Positions 8,188-16,968 of a stretch of DNA of 36,498 bases are shown here, in pieces. This DNA is from an uncultured Actinomycetes bacterium (GTDB lineage Bacteria > Actinomycetota > Actinomycetes > Nanopelagicales > Nanopelagicaceae): positions 1 through 36,498 of the forward strand of contig CAIMOX010000027.1 in NCBI GenBank assembly GCA_903843225.1. The letters are read 5' to 3'. The notes beneath the pieces are model-generated. The model ran no database searches and had not been told where the DNA came from. It saw nothing but the letters and a program-made list of their open reading frames with translations. Each line of letters opens with the position of its first letter. Positions within the stretch are counted from its first letter, which is position 1. A program made the translations under genes and the position numbers.

Positions 8188-9303
8188 GTGAACCGTATTG
8201 ATGTGAAGAGCGCCAAGCGCATCGTCATCAAGGTGGGCTCATCCACGCTCACCGGCTCGGCCGGGACTGGGCTTAACTCTCAAGCAGTAGATGTACTGGT
8301 CGATACAGTCGCAAAACTTCGCGAAGCTGGCAAAGAAGTCGTACTCGTCTCTTCTGGCGCTATCGCTGCAGGGCTTGAACCGCTTGGACTTTCATCTCGC
8401 CCAAAGGATCTCGCTACTCAACAGGCGGCAGCTTCAGTTGGCCAGGGCCGTTTAATAGCGGATTACAACCGATCTTTTTCACGTCATTCACTGCTTTCTT
8501 CACAGGTGCTTTTGACGATTGATGATGTGGTCAGACGTTCTCATTACCAAAATGCTCAGCGCACGCTCCTTAAACTTTTGCAGTTAGAGGTAACGCCAGT
8601 CATCAATGAAAATGACTCAGTCGGAGTGCAAGAGATTCGTTTCGGAGATAATGATCGAATCGCTGCCCTTGTTGCTCACTTAGTGAGCGCCGATTTATTG
8701 GTACTTGTCACCGATGTAGACGGCCTCTATGACGCACCACCTTCACATGCTCATGCCAAGCGCATCTCAGAAGTAAAAGATGTCACTGTGATGCACGATA
8801 TCGAGATCGGTGGCGTTGGCTCTTCAGGTGTTGGCAGCGGGGGGATGGTGACAAAGATTGAGGCTGCACGGATCGCGACAGGCGCTGGTGTCGCAATGTT
8901 GCTCACGACCCTTGATCAATTAAGTGGCGCGCTCGCCGGCGAAGATTACGGAACGATTTTCCATGCGATTCACAATAAGCGGCCATCGCGCCTGCTCTGG
9001 CTCGCACATGCCGCAACTCCACACGGTCGTTTAATTCTTGATCATGGTGCAACAATTGCGATTAAAGAACGCGGCGTATCTCTGCTCGCAGCTGGCGTCA
9101 CCGCAGTTGAAGGTGATTTTTTATCTGGAGATACCGTTGAAATTATCTCTGACAAGGGAGTTGTCATCGCACGCGGTTTAGTTGCCTTCGATTCAAGTGA
9201 AATTCCACGGATGCTTGGGCGCTCCACAAAGGACCTTGCGGCCGAGTTCGGCTCAGAGTATGAACGCGAACTCGTTCATCGCGATGATCTAGTTCTTCTT
9301 TGA
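8188..9303 (+). CDS. proB: Glutamate 5-kinase
   Basis: This 371-residue enzyme phosphorylates glutamate, the first step of proline synthesis, and is the usual target of proline feedback inhibition. The amino acid kinase domain shows IKVGSSTLTG near the start, NENDSVGVQEIRFGDNDRIAALVA, TDVDGLYDAPP and GSGGMVTKIEAARIA. A C-terminal PUA domain covers roughly residues 275-360. The start is GTG at 8188, 9 nt after obg; a second in-frame GTG at 8203 is possible because no strong ribosome binding site is visible. Its partner proA lies 1.2 kb further on, separated by a convergent gene whose stop codon is 3 bp from the proB stop. Confidence 0.95.
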   Translation: MNRIDVKSAKRIVIKVGSSTLTGSAGTGLNSQAVDVLVDTVAKLREAGKEVVLVSSGAIAAGLEPLGLSSRPKDLATQQAAASVGQGRLIADYNRSFSRHSLLSSQVLLTIDDVVRRSHYQNAQRTLLKLLQLEVTPVINENDSVGVQEIRFGDNDRIAALVAHLVSADLLVLVTDVDGLYDAPPSHAHAKRISEVKDVTVMHDIEIGGVGSSGVGSGGMVTKIEAARIATGAGVAMLLTTLDQLSGALAGEDYGTIFHAIHNKRPSRLLWLAHAATPHGRLILDHGATIAIKERGVSLLAAGVTAVEGDFLSGDTVEIISDKGVVIARGLVAFDSSEIPRMLGRSTKDLAAEFGSEYERELVHRDDLVLL

Positions 9304-9306
9304 TAT

Positions 9307-10467
9307 TTACTTCTGGGACAACTGGTACATCACTCGCACTTCTTCAACATCAGGGTCGCCATTTGTTGAGTTATCACTGAGCTTGACCACAACCGTCTTC
9401 GTCGCCGGATTCATCAATACAAATTGACCGTGTAGCCCATGCATCAGGTTGATATTTGGGTAGGGGTGCCACATGAAGGCGCTATAGCCCCAGCCGTGAT
9501 CGAGCTTTACAACTGGAGTACTCAACCTCTTGATCCAGTCTGTTGGGATGATGTGCTTGGAGGCAGTTGAGCCATTGTTGAGTAACATCAAAGCAACCTT
9601 GGCGTAATCAATCGCGCTCGCATTAAAGCAGCAGAATGTCTTTTCGACACCACCAATATGGTCCACGTTCCAGGTGGCAGCAGTTGCAGCACCAACTGGT
9701 TGCCAAATATTCTTGCTGAAGTAGTCGGCGACTCGTTCACCGGTGATTCGATGAATAATCATTCCAAGAAGTTGGGTATCAACGCTTCGGTAGCTGGCCT
9801 GACTATCTGGAGCAAATGCCATTTTGCGATTGTGTTTAATAAACCAATTCATATCGGTGGTGGCATACATCTGTGCAATTCCTACGCCCCAGCCAGTAGG
9901 ACCGTTTGGGTAATTATCAGAAACACCTACTCCACTCTCCATATCTAGCAGCGATTGGACTGTTACCTGATCAAAGGTGGTGCCAGTCTTGTACTCAGGG
10001 AAGTAGTCAACAAACTTATCGCTCTCCTTCAACTTTCCGGCTGCAATGAGTTGTCCTGCAATGAGGGAGGTCATGGTCTTCGCCATAGAGTAAGAAGGAA
10101 GTTGGGTTGTGGCTGTGATCTTATTCTTGGCGTTGTAATACTGATAGGTCAGAACGCCGTTGCGAATAACGACGAAGGCATTTGTATTTGAGATATCTAA
10201 GAACTCCTGCCACGTGATTGTCTTACCCATCCATTCGACCGTAGCAGGCATCGCTTCGGTCGACGTCGGGAGAGTGATCGGGTTTGTCGACGGGGCTACC
10301 ACGTGCCATGGCAGAAGTGTCGGAGTTTTTGAGGCTGGTGCTAACCCGAGCTTGATCGCAGCGATTGGATTCGGGTAGTGCACGACTTTAAAGAAACCAG
10401 TAAGGGCGAGTGCGAAGAGGATTAAGCCGACAAGGGTATTTCGAAGGATCTTTATTAAAAGGCGCAT
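9307..10467 (-). CDS. Membrane-anchored serine hydrolase, beta-lactamase/NylB-like fold
   Basis: This 386-residue protein has an N-terminal membrane anchor (about residues 10-30), so the catalytic domain should lie outside the membrane. The beta-lactamase family C core shows SMAK with nucleophile S127 and K130, a YRS motif (Y226-S228) where class C enzymes have YxN, and HGLHGQF in place of the KTG box. The spacing and blocks such as LPSYSMAKTMTSL and YRSVDTQLLG resemble 6-aminohexanoate-dimer hydrolase (NylB)-type and related esterase/amidase proteins more than true beta-lactamases. The substrate cannot be read from sequence. It is the only confident minus-strand gene, lying between proB and proA. 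The ATG may be the first transcribed codons (TACCAT 6 nt upstream). Confidence 0.88.
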   Translation of the reverse strand: MRLLIKILRNTLVGLILFALALTGFFKVVHYPNPIAAIKLGLAPASKTPTLLPWHVVAPSTNPITLPTSTEAMPATVEWMGKTITWQEFLDISNTNAFVVIRNGVLTYQYYNAKNKITATTQLPSYSMAKTMTSLIAGQLIAAGKLKESDKFVDYFPEYKTGTTFDQVTVQSLLDMESGVGVSDNYPNGPTGWGVGIAQMYATTDMNWFIKHNRKMAFAPDSQASYRSVDTQLLGMIIHRITGERVADYFSKNIWQPVGAATAATWNVDHIGGVEKTFCCFNASAIDYAKVALMLLNNGSTASKHIIPTDWIKRLSTPVVKLDHGWGYSAFMWHPYPNINLMHGLHGQFVLMNPATKTVVVKLSDNSTNGDPDVEEVRVMYQLSQK

Positions 10468-10473
10468 GAGTAG

Positions 10474-10479
10474 ATGGTA
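10474..10479 (-). promoter_or_regulatory. Candidate -10 box for the serine hydrolase
   Basis: On the minus strand TACCAT (TANNNT type) is followed by exactly 6 nt and then the ATG of the hydrolase. That geometry is the one described for leaderless transcripts in actinobacteria. No ribosome binding site is visible and no good -35 box was found. Confidence 0.45.
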
Positions 10480-10487
10480 ATTGCCAG

Positions 10488-10493
10488 TAACCT
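10488..10493 (+). promoter_or_regulatory. Candidate -10 box for proA
   Basis: TAACCT (TANNNT type) lies 3 nt before ATG 10497 and exactly 6 nt before the in-frame GTG at 10500. No ribosome binding site precedes either codon. If transcription starts at 10500, proA would be leaderless and begin with that GTG. Because the gene upstream is on the other strand, proA must have a promoter in this region or inside the hydrolase gene. Confidence 0.4.
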
Positions 10494-10496
10494 TAG

Positions 10497-11765
10497 ATGG
10501 TGGATGCAGCGCAGATTATTTCCGAGGCAGCTCAAAAGGCGCGCCTAGCTGGACGCACCCTGGTTGCGTCAACGAACGAGGTTCGTCGAGGTGCGCTTAT
10601 TGCGATCGCCTCCGAACTCACCACTCAATCAGATCGTATTCTCGCCGCGAATGCGATCGATATGAATCGCGCTCAATCGAGTGGCATGGCGCAATCAATG
10701 CAGGACCGACTCTTACTTACTTCGGCTCGTATCACAGGCATGGCAGAAGGCCTCAGGCAAGTAGCAGACCTACCTGATCCAGTTGGGCGAATCATCAATC
10801 AGCGCACTCTTCCAAATGGTCTCAAGCTCACTCAAAAGACTCTTCCCTTTGGAGTCGTCGGGATGGTCTATGAAGCACGACCTAATGTGACTGTAGATGC
10901 CGCCGCTATCTTGTTGAAATCAGGTAACAGTGCGCTTCTTCGTGGCTCCTCATCGGCGGCAGCAAGCAACTTGGTCCTAGTTGAGATCATGAGAGAAGTT
11001 CTTTCTAAGACTTTAATCTCGTCCGATGCGATTCAATATATTCCATCTGATGATCGCTCGACAGTGACAGCCTTGCTCCACGCCCGTGGGCAGGTTGACC
11101 TTGTGATCCCACGTGGAAGCGCGGAGCTAATCCGCATGGTGGTCGACGAAGCGACGGTCCCAACTATCGAAACTGGCGCTGGCGTCTGCCACGTTTATAT
11201 TGATGATGCTGCAGATTTCACTAAAGCGATTGCGATTCTTATCAATTCAAAGACAGATCGCCCAAGTGTCTGTAATGCTGCTGAAACTCTTTTGGTAAAT
11301 CAAAGTATCGCTAATGATTTTATGCCGTTAGCCCTCTCGGCATTGAATTCACACGGAGTAATTCTGCATGGTGATGCGGCGACCCAGAGAATCGCACAGG
11401 AGAATGGGATTTCAGTGGGCCTTGCTACCGAAGAGAATTGGGCTACCGAATACAACGCTCTAGAGATGAATGTCGGCATTGTTACTGACGTAGTAGCCGC
11501 GATCGACCATATTCAGAAGTACGGAACACACCATACCGAGGCGATCGTGACGGAGAATGAAGAGCACGCTAATCAATTCATCGCACTCTCAGATTGTGCA
11601 GCTGTTATGGTCAATGCTTCCACGCGATTTACCGATGGAGAGCAGATGGGCTTCGGCGCCGAGATCGGCATCTCAAATCAGAAGCTCCATGCGCGTGGTC
11701 CAATGGGGTTAGACCAGATGACGACCACAACCTGGATTGTTCGGGGGAACGGTCAGATCCGATAG
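10497..11765 (+). CDS. proA: Gamma-glutamyl phosphate reductase
   Basis: This 422-residue NADPH-dependent reductase turns glutamyl 5-phosphate into glutamate 5-semialdehyde, the second step of proline synthesis. The aldehyde-dehydrogenase-type fold is clear: LPFGVVGMVYEARPNVTVDAA, SGNSALLRGSSSA, and the catalytic Cys C259 in RPSVCNAAETLLV. The MGFGAEIGISNQKLHARGPMG block near the C-terminus is typical of ProA. The start is ATG at 10497 or GTG at 10500; neither has a ribosome binding site. Normally proA is next to proB, but here a divergent hydrolase separates them. gatC begins 9 nt after the stop. Confidence 0.95.
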   Translation: MVDAAQIISEAAQKARLAGRTLVASTNEVRRGALIAIASELTTQSDRILAANAIDMNRAQSSGMAQSMQDRLLLTSARITGMAEGLRQVADLPDPVGRIINQRTLPNGLKLTQKTLPFGVVGMVYEARPNVTVDAAAILLKSGNSALLRGSSSAAASNLVLVEIMREVLSKTLISSDAIQYIPSDDRSTVTALLHARGQVDLVIPRGSAELIRMVVDEATVPTIETGAGVCHVYIDDAADFTKAIAILINSKTDRPSVCNAAETLLVNQSIANDFMPLALSALNSHGVILHGDAATQRIAQENGISVGLATEENWATEYNALEMNVGIVTDVVAAIDHIQKYGTHHTEAIVTENEEHANQFIALSDCAAVMVNASTRFTDGEQMGFGAEIGISNQKLHARGPMGLDQMTTTTWIVRGNGQIR

Positions 11766-11774
11766 AGTTGGCTA

Positions 11775-12071
11775 ATGGCCGCTATCTCCCGTGAAGAAGT
11801 AGCGCATTTGGCGCGACTTGCCCGCATTGAAATGACCGATGCTGAATTAGACCACCTCGCCTCTGAAATGGATCTGATCCTTGAGTCCGTATCACGTGTT
11901 CAAGGCGTTGCAGGTGAAGATATCCCGCCAACCTCACATGCGATTGCGATGCATAATGTCATGCGTCCCGATGTCGTCGTCCCAAGCCTCACTCCCGAAG
12001 AGTCACTCTCTGGCGCGCCTGCTCGAGAAGAGAATCGTTTTAAAGTTCCACAGATTTTAGGTGAAGAGTGA
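11775..12071 (+). CDS. gatC: Asp-tRNA(Asn)/Glu-tRNA(Gln) amidotransferase subunit C
   Basis: This is a 98-residue GatC, which wraps around GatA and GatB and stabilises the complex. The start [22 protein letters not shown] and the C-terminal [18 protein letters not shown] are characteristic. The stop overlaps the GTG start of gatA by 4 nt (GTGA), so the two subunits are probably translated together. Confidence 0.95.
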   Translation: MAAISREEVAHLARLARIEMTDAELDHLASEMDLILESVSRVQGVAGEDIPPTSHAIAMHNVMRPDVVVPSLTPEESLSGAPAREENRFKVPQILGEE

Positions 12072-13573
12072 GTACTCCAATTATTTCGCAGACCGCAGCT
12101 CAGATGTCTGCCGAGCTCGTAGCGGGTTCTGTCACTGCAGTAGAACTTACAAATGCTCATTTAGATCGCATCGCTGCCGTTGATGGTGATGTTCATGCCT
12201 TTCTTCATATTGATCGCGAAGGTGCGCTCGCTCAGGCGAACGCCGTTGATGCATCACGCAAGGCAGGGGAGAAGCTTCACCCACTCGCTGGTGTGCCACT
12301 CGCACTCAAAGATGTCCTAGCTCAAAAAGGTGTTCCAACCACGTGTGGCTCAAAGATGCTCGAAGGCTGGCGTCCGCCATATGACGCAACTGTTGTGACA
12401 AATCTCAAGAAGGCCGGCGTTGTTATTTTGGGCAAGACCAATATGGATGAGTTCGCGATGGGTTCATCGACTGAGAATTCTGCCTATGGTCCTACGCGCA
12501 ATCCATGGGATCTCTCACGTATTCCAGGCGGATCTGGCGGCGGATCGTCAGCTGCGCTCGCTTCCTTTGAAGCACCTTTAGCAATCGGAACCGACACTGG
12601 TGGATCAATTCGCCAACCAGCTGCGGTCACCGGCACTGTGGGTGTGAAGCCGACTTATGGCGCGGTCTCTCGCTACGGACTTGTTGCATTCTCATCAAGC
12701 CTTGATCAAGCAGGACCTTGTGCTCGCACTGTGCTCGACACTGCGATGTTGCATGAAGTTATTGCTGGATACGATCCAAAAGATTCAACCTCTATCAACG
12801 CACCAGTTGGCAAGATGGTTGAAGCGGCGAAGAAGCTAGATATTAAGGGCATGAAGATCGGCGTCGTAAAAGAACTTGGCGGCGAGGGTTACCAATCTGG
12901 CGTTACCATTCGATTTAATGAGGCGCTTGAGGCGCTCGTATCTGCAGGTGCCGAGATCGTTGAAGTATCAGCCCCAAGCTTTGAATACGCTCTCGCTGCG
13001 TATTACCTCATTGCACCATCAGAAGCATCATCGAACTTAGCTCGCTTTGACTCGATGCGATACGGAATCCGCGTTGGCGATGATGGTTCACGTAGCGCTG
13101 AGGCGGTCATGAATATGACTCGTGAAGTTGGCTTCGGTAAAGAAGTAAAGCGTCGCATCATTCTCGGAACCTACGCGCTCTCATCTGGTTATTACGATGC
13201 GTATTACGGTTCTGCCCAGAAGATCCGCACTCTCATCAAGCGAGATTACGACGCTGCCTTTGTGAAGGTAGATGTCCTTGTTTCACCAACCTGCCCAACC
13301 ACTGCATTTAAGATCGGCGAGAAGAGCAATGATCCAGTTGCGATGTATCTCAACGATGTCTGCACAATTCCGGTAAACCTTGCCGGTATCGGAAGCATGA
13401 GCCTTCCTTGTGGCCTCGCACCAGAAGATGGATTACCTGTCGGATTCCAAATCATGTCACCTGCCATGAAAGATGAGTTGATGTACCAAGTTGGCGGAAC
13501 TCTCGAAGCCGCTCTTCAATCTTCATGGGGTAAGCCGCTCTATGCATCTGCACCAGAGTTGGCGGTGAAGTAA
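12068..13573 (+). CDS. gatA: Asp-tRNA(Asn)/Glu-tRNA(Gln) amidotransferase subunit A
   Basis: This 501-residue amidase-signature subunit releases ammonia from glutamine for GatB. The Ser-cisSer-Lys triad is intact: K81 in LALKD, S156 in GGSGGGSS, and nucleophile S180 in [12 protein letters not shown]. The three spacings equal those of the Staphylococcus aureus enzyme (K79, S154, S178). [20 protein letters not shown] is also diagnostic. The GTG start lies in the overlap with gatC, and the TAA stop overlaps the gatB ATG by 1 nt. The complex indicates that Gln-tRNA and/or Asn-tRNA are made by transamidation. Confidence 0.97.
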   Translation: MSTPIISQTAAQMSAELVAGSVTAVELTNAHLDRIAAVDGDVHAFLHIDREGALAQANAVDASRKAGEKLHPLAGVPLALKDVLAQKGVPTTCGSKMLEGWRPPYDATVVTNLKKAGVVILGKTNMDEFAMGSSTENSAYGPTRNPWDLSRIPGGSGGGSSAALASFEAPLAIGTDTGGSIRQPAAVTGTVGVKPTYGAVSRYGLVAFSSSLDQAGPCARTVLDTAMLHEVIAGYDPKDSTSINAPVGKMVEAAKKLDIKGMKIGVVKELGGEGYQSGVTIRFNEALEALVSAGAEIVEVSAPSFEYALAAYYLIAPSEASSNLARFDSMRYGIRVGDDGSRSAEAVMNMTREVGFGKEVKRRIILGTYALSSGYYDAYYGSAQKIRTLIKRDYDAAFVKVDVLVSPTCPTTAFKIGEKSNDPVAMYLNDVCTIPVNLAGIGSMSLPCGLAPEDGLPVGFQIMSPAMKDELMYQVGGTLEAALQSSWGKPLYASAPELAVK

Positions 13574-15072
13574 TGGCTCTTAATTACGATCAAGCGCTCG
13601 AAAAGTACGAGCCAACCCTTGGCCTCGAAGTTCACGTCGAGCTCAATACCGCCTCAAAGATGTTCTGTGGTTGTGCAACTGACTTTGGAGCTCTTCCAAA
13701 TACCCAGACCTGCCCAGTATGTCTTGGTCTTCCTGGTTCGCTGCCTGTGGTTAACGCAAAGGCGATTGAGTCATCTATCCGTATTGGGTTAGCTCTGAAC
13801 TGTTCGATCGCACCATTTAGTCGCTTTGCTCGAAAGAACTACTTCTACCCAGATATGCCGAAGAACTTCCAGACCTCACAGTACGACGAGCCAATCTGCA
13901 TCAACGGTTATCTCGATGTCACAATCGATACAGATGAAGGCCTAAAGGTATACCGCGTCGATATTGAGCGCGTTCATATGGAGGAAGACACTGGTAAGTC
14001 ACTCCATGTCGGCGGCGCAACTGGCCGTATTCATGGAGCTGAACACTCACTACTCGACTACAACCGCGCCGGTATTCCACTCGTTGAGATCGTTACTCGT
14101 ATCATTCCCGGAACAGATAAGTATGCGCCAGAAGTAGCCCGCGCTTATGTTGCTGAGCTGCGCGATATCTTGCGCTCACTCGGTGTCTCAGATGTAAAGA
14201 TGGAGCAAGGCTCACTTCGATGCGATGCAAATGTCTCGATAGCGCCACGCGATAGCCAGACCCTTGGTACTCGCTCTGAGACAAAGAACGTAAACTCGCT
14301 TCGCTCAGTCGAGCGTGCAGTACGTGGTGAGATTATTCGCCAAGCTAATCGCCTAGAAGCTGGCGAACGTATCATTCAAGAGACCCGCCACTTCCAAGAA
14401 GAATCTGGCGAGACTCGCTCTGGTCGCTCGAAAGAACAAGCCGAGGATTATCGTTACTTCCCAGAGCCTGATCTCTTGCCGATCGTCGCAGACCCTGCCT
14501 GGATTGAAGAACTTCGCCTCGCACTTCCAGAGAAGCCTTCAGTTCATCGTAAGAAGATTCAAGAGGCGTGGGGCGTCCCTGATAAAGAGATGGCGGCGAT
14601 GGTCAATGCCGAACTGCTCACAACTGTTGAAGAGACCGTAGCACTAGGTGCTGAGCCAACAAAGGCTCGTAGTTGGTGGCTTGGTGAGATCTCTCGCCTA
14701 GCTAATGAGAAGTCCGTTGAGCCAACCTCGCTGATTCAACCTTCAGAGGTAGCGCAGATCATTGCTCTTATTGCATCTGGTGAACTCACTGACAAGTTAG
14801 CGCGCCAAGTAGTAGAAGGTGTCATCAATGGTGAGGGCGACCCTCGCATGGTGATTGAGAAGCGTGGCCTCAAAGTTGTCTCCGATGATTCAGCGCTGAT
14901 GGTTGCAATCGAAGCTGCAATCGCATCACAGCCAGAGACAGCAGAGCGAATCCGCGGTGGAAATATTCCCGCTGCGGGTGCCTTAATTGGCGCCGTCATG
15001 AAGGCCACTGGTGGTCAAGCTGATGCAGCAAAGGTCCGTGAATTATTACTTAAGCATCTAGGACAGGGGTAA
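13573..15072 (+). CDS. gatB: Asp-tRNA(Asn)/Glu-tRNA(Gln) amidotransferase subunit B
   Basis: This 499-residue kinase/transferase subunit activates the mischarged aminoacyl-tRNA and transfers the ammonia delivered from GatA. The N-terminal signature [19 protein letters not shown] and the four cysteines that typically bind zinc (C32, C34, C47, C50) are present, with [12 protein letters not shown] after them. The C-terminal third is the helical and YqeY-like tRNA-binding tail. The ATG overlaps the gatA stop (TAATG). ilvD starts 7 nt after the stop, so it very likely shares the gatCAB transcript. Confidence 0.97.
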   Translation: MALNYDQALEKYEPTLGLEVHVELNTASKMFCGCATDFGALPNTQTCPVCLGLPGSLPVVNAKAIESSIRIGLALNCSIAPFSRFARKNYFYPDMPKNFQTSQYDEPICINGYLDVTIDTDEGLKVYRVDIERVHMEEDTGKSLHVGGATGRIHGAEHSLLDYNRAGIPLVEIVTRIIPGTDKYAPEVARAYVAELRDILRSLGVSDVKMEQGSLRCDANVSIAPRDSQTLGTRSETKNVNSLRSVERAVRGEIIRQANRLEAGERIIQETRHFQEESGETRSGRSKEQAEDYRYFPEPDLLPIVADPAWIEELRLALPEKPSVHRKKIQEAWGVPDKEMAAMVNAELLTTVEETVALGAEPTKARSWWLGEISRLANEKSVEPTSLIQPSEVAQIIALIASGELTDKLARQVVEGVINGEGDPRMVIEKRGLKVVSDDSALMVAIEAAIASQPETAERIRGGNIPAAGALIGAVMKATGGQADAAKVRELLLKHLGQG

Positions 15073-15079
15073 CACGTAA

Positions 15080-16765
15080 ATGAGTAGCGATAAGAACACA
15101 ATGAAGCCACGTTCAGCTCTCGTTACAGATGGTTTAGAGCGCGCCCCAGCTCGAGGAATGTTACGAGCAGTTGGTATGCAAGATGCTGATTTTAAGAAAC
15201 CACAGATCGGTATCGCCTCATCGTGGAATGAGATTACCCCTTGCAATCTCTCACTCGATCGCCTTGCCAAAGCTTCGAAGAAGGGTGTTATTGAAGCCGG
15301 CGGATTTCCGATGCAATTTGGCACGATCTCTGTCTCTGATGGAATTTCAATGGGGCACGAAGGTATGCACTTCTCACTCGTGTCGCGCGAAGTAATTGCT
15401 GATTCAGTAGAGACCGTAATGCAGGCAGAGCGACTCGATGGCATGGTGACATTTGCCGGTTGCGATAAATCACTTCCTGGTATGATGATGGCAGCAGCTC
15501 GAATCGATGTTGCGAGTGTATTTGTCTACGCAGGATCAACTCTTGCAGGCCAGGTAGATGGTCGCGATGTCACAATTATTGATGCCTTTGAAGCTGTAGG
15601 AGCATGTGCACGTGGCTTGATTACACAAGAGCGCGTCGATGAAATTGAACGCGCTATCTGTCCAGGTGAAGGCGCTTGTGGTGGTATGTACACAGCGAAC
15701 ACCATGGCAGCAGTGGGCGAAGCGATTGGCCTCTCACTTCCCGGCTCAGCATCACCCGCCGCAGTTGATCGTCGTCGTGATGATTATGCAGTGAAAGCTG
15801 GCGCAGCCGTTGTTGAGTTAATCCGCCGAGGAATTACAACACGAGATATCTTGACTAAGCACGCCTTCGAAAATGCCATCACCGTTGTCATGGCACTTGG
15901 TGGTTCAACGAATGCTGTTCTCCACCTGCTTGCGATTGCGAACGAGGCAGAAGTTGAGCTCACCCTCGAAGATTTCCAACGCATTAGTGAGCGCACACCA
16001 CTTCTTGGTGATCTCAAGCCATTTGGCAAATATGTCATGACGGATATTGATCGCGTCGGCGGAATCCCAGTAGTACTACGAGCGCTGCTTGATGCTGGCT
16101 TCTTGCATGGCGAGTGCCTCACAGTCACCGGTAAGACGATGGCAGAAAATCTTGCAGAGCTCACACCACTAGATCCAGATGGCGATGTCTTGCATGCAAT
16201 TCAGAACCCACTCTCAGCAGGTGGCGGAATCACAATCCTTGGTGGATCACTTTCACCAGAAGGTGCTGTCTGCAAGACCGCTGGTGTTGATGTTGATAAG
16301 TTTGAGGGACCGGCGCGAGTATTTGAACGCGAACAAGCAGCTATGGCGGCCCTTGAAAATGGCACGATCCAAGCCGGCGATGTCATCGTGATTCGCTACG
16401 AGGGTCCTAAGGGTGGACCTGGAATGCGCGAGATGTTAATGATCACTGGCGCAATCAAGGGTGCAGGCCTTGGTAAGTCGACCCTCTTACTAACAGATGG
16501 CAGATTTAGTGGTGGGTCAACTGGACTCTGTGTGGGTCACGTTGCACCAGAAGCGGTCGACGGTGGACCAATCGCCTTCGTCGAAGATGGCGATATTGTC
16601 CGGGTCGATATCTCGGCTCGAACACTTGATCTCTTGGTAGATGAGAGTGTGATGGCCGAGCGCCGCAAACATTTCTCACCGATCCCACACAAATACAAGC
16701 GTGGTGTTTTAGCGAAGTATTCAAAGGTTGTGGGGAGCGCTTCTCACGGCGCCGTAACTAGCTAA
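15080..16765 (+). CDS. ilvD: Dihydroxy-acid dehydratase
   Basis: This 561-residue Fe-S dehydratase makes the 2-keto acid precursors of valine/leucine and isoleucine. Three conserved cluster-ligand cysteines are visible: C55 (EITPCNLSL), C128 ([10 protein letters not shown]) and C200 ([14 protein letters not shown]). [14 protein letters not shown] and the C-terminal [21 protein letters not shown] are also typical. The ATG is 7 nt after gatB with little room for its own promoter. The gene is therefore upstream of, and outside, the attenuated ilvB operon that starts about 40 nt after its stop. Cluster type ([2Fe-2S] or [4Fe-4S]) cannot be settled here. Confidence 0.96.
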   Translation: MSSDKNTMKPRSALVTDGLERAPARGMLRAVGMQDADFKKPQIGIASSWNEITPCNLSLDRLAKASKKGVIEAGGFPMQFGTISVSDGISMGHEGMHFSLVSREVIADSVETVMQAERLDGMVTFAGCDKSLPGMMMAAARIDVASVFVYAGSTLAGQVDGRDVTIIDAFEAVGACARGLITQERVDEIERAICPGEGACGGMYTANTMAAVGEAIGLSLPGSASPAAVDRRRDDYAVKAGAAVVELIRRGITTRDILTKHAFENAITVVMALGGSTNAVLHLLAIANEAEVELTLEDFQRISERTPLLGDLKPFGKYVMTDIDRVGGIPVVLRALLDAGFLHGECLTVTGKTMAENLAELTPLDPDGDVLHAIQNPLSAGGGITILGGSLSPEGAVCKTAGVDVDKFEGPARVFEREQAAMAALENGTIQAGDVIVIRYEGPKGGPGMREMLMITGAIKGAGLGKSTLLLTDGRFSGGSTGLCVGHVAPEAVDGGPIAFVEDGDIVRVDISARTLDLLVDESVMAERRKHFSPIPHKYKRGVLAKYSKVVGSASHGAVTS

Positions 16766-16775
16766 GGCGAGTACG

Positions 16776-16818
16776 CTCAAATATTGAGATCCACGTCTCA
16801 GGGGTTGACTACCCCGAG
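16776..16818 (+). promoter_or_regulatory. Inverted repeats at and upstream of the ilv promoter
   Basis: Three adjacent inverted repeats lie between ilvD and the ilv leader: CTCAA-ATA-TTGAG (16776-16788), TGAGA-N6-TCTCA (16785-16800), and GGGGT-TGACT-ACCCC (16801-16815), which extends by CTC/GAG around one unpaired A. The last brackets the -35 TTGACT. None is followed by a T-run, so they look more like protein-binding sites or weak ilvD 3' structure than a terminator. Confidence 0.35.
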
Positions 16819-16833
16819 TCGCTAAGCGAGAAT
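16805..16833 (+). promoter_or_regulatory. Promoter of the ilvB leader/operon
   Basis: TTGACT (16805-16810), a 17-nt spacer and GAGAAT (16828-16833) form a good sigma-70-type promoter (5/6 and 4/6 matches). Six nucleotides after the -10 box comes the ATG of the leader peptide at 16840, about where transcription should begin. Confidence 0.6.
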
Positions 16834-16839
16834 TAGCCC

Positions 16840-16878
16840 ATGAAGTCATCAGTGGTGATTCGAGAGCGCGCGATCTAG
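16840..16878 (+). CDS. ilvB operon leader peptide (12 codons, MKSSVVIRERAI)
   Basis: This tiny ORF encodes MKSSVVIRERAI and a TAG stop. It has two adjacent Val codons followed by Ile (GTG GTG ATT, 16852-16860) and ends in another Ile, so 4 of 12 codons are branched-chain. It lies directly before a hairpin and a Rho-independent terminator upstream of ilvB, the layout of amino-acid attenuators known from actinobacterial ilvB genes. The ATG is 6 nt from the -10 box and no ribosome binding site precedes it, so it is probably translated from a leaderless mRNA. Sense comes from context; peptide conservation was not checked. Confidence 0.7.
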   Translation: MKSSVVIRERAI

Positions 16879-16897
16879 TCTGACTAGAACGTGCGCT
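16865..16897 (+). promoter_or_regulatory. Attenuator hairpin overlapping the leader-peptide stop
   Basis: AGCGCGCG (16865-16872) pairs with CGTGCGCT (16890-16897) with one G-U pair. After an A-A mismatch, TCTAG (16874-16878) pairs with CTAGA (16884-16888), leaving a 5-nt loop. The leader stop codon TAG (16876-16878) lies in the upper stem. A ribosome finishing or stalling in the leader peptide would therefore open or spare this stem, as in classical attenuation. Confidence 0.6.
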
Positions 16898-16932
16898 ACC
16901 CCTCAGTGGAAAAACTGAGGGGTTTCTCATTT
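16898..16932 (+). terminator. Attenuator terminator upstream of ilvB
   Basis: ACCCCTCAGT (16898-16907) pairs perfectly with ACTGAGGGGT (16914-16923) around a GGAAAA loop, and is followed by TTTCTCATTT. It begins one base after the preceding hairpin and lies between the leader peptide and ilvB, so it should act as a conditional terminator and not as the end of ilvD. A complete alternative antiterminator pairing was not obvious; only a 4-bp match (16880-16883 with 16903-16906) was found. Confidence 0.8.
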
Positions 16933-16960
16933 ACCAACGGTGGGACCACCAATGAACGAG

Positions 16961-16968
16961 AGGGGGAG
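16961..16968 (+). promoter_or_regulatory. Ribosome binding site that fixes the ilvB start
   Basis: AGGGGGAG lies 4 nt before ATG 16973 and supports that codon over the upstream in-frame GTG 16940 and ATG 16952, which have no such site. Confidence 0.75.
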
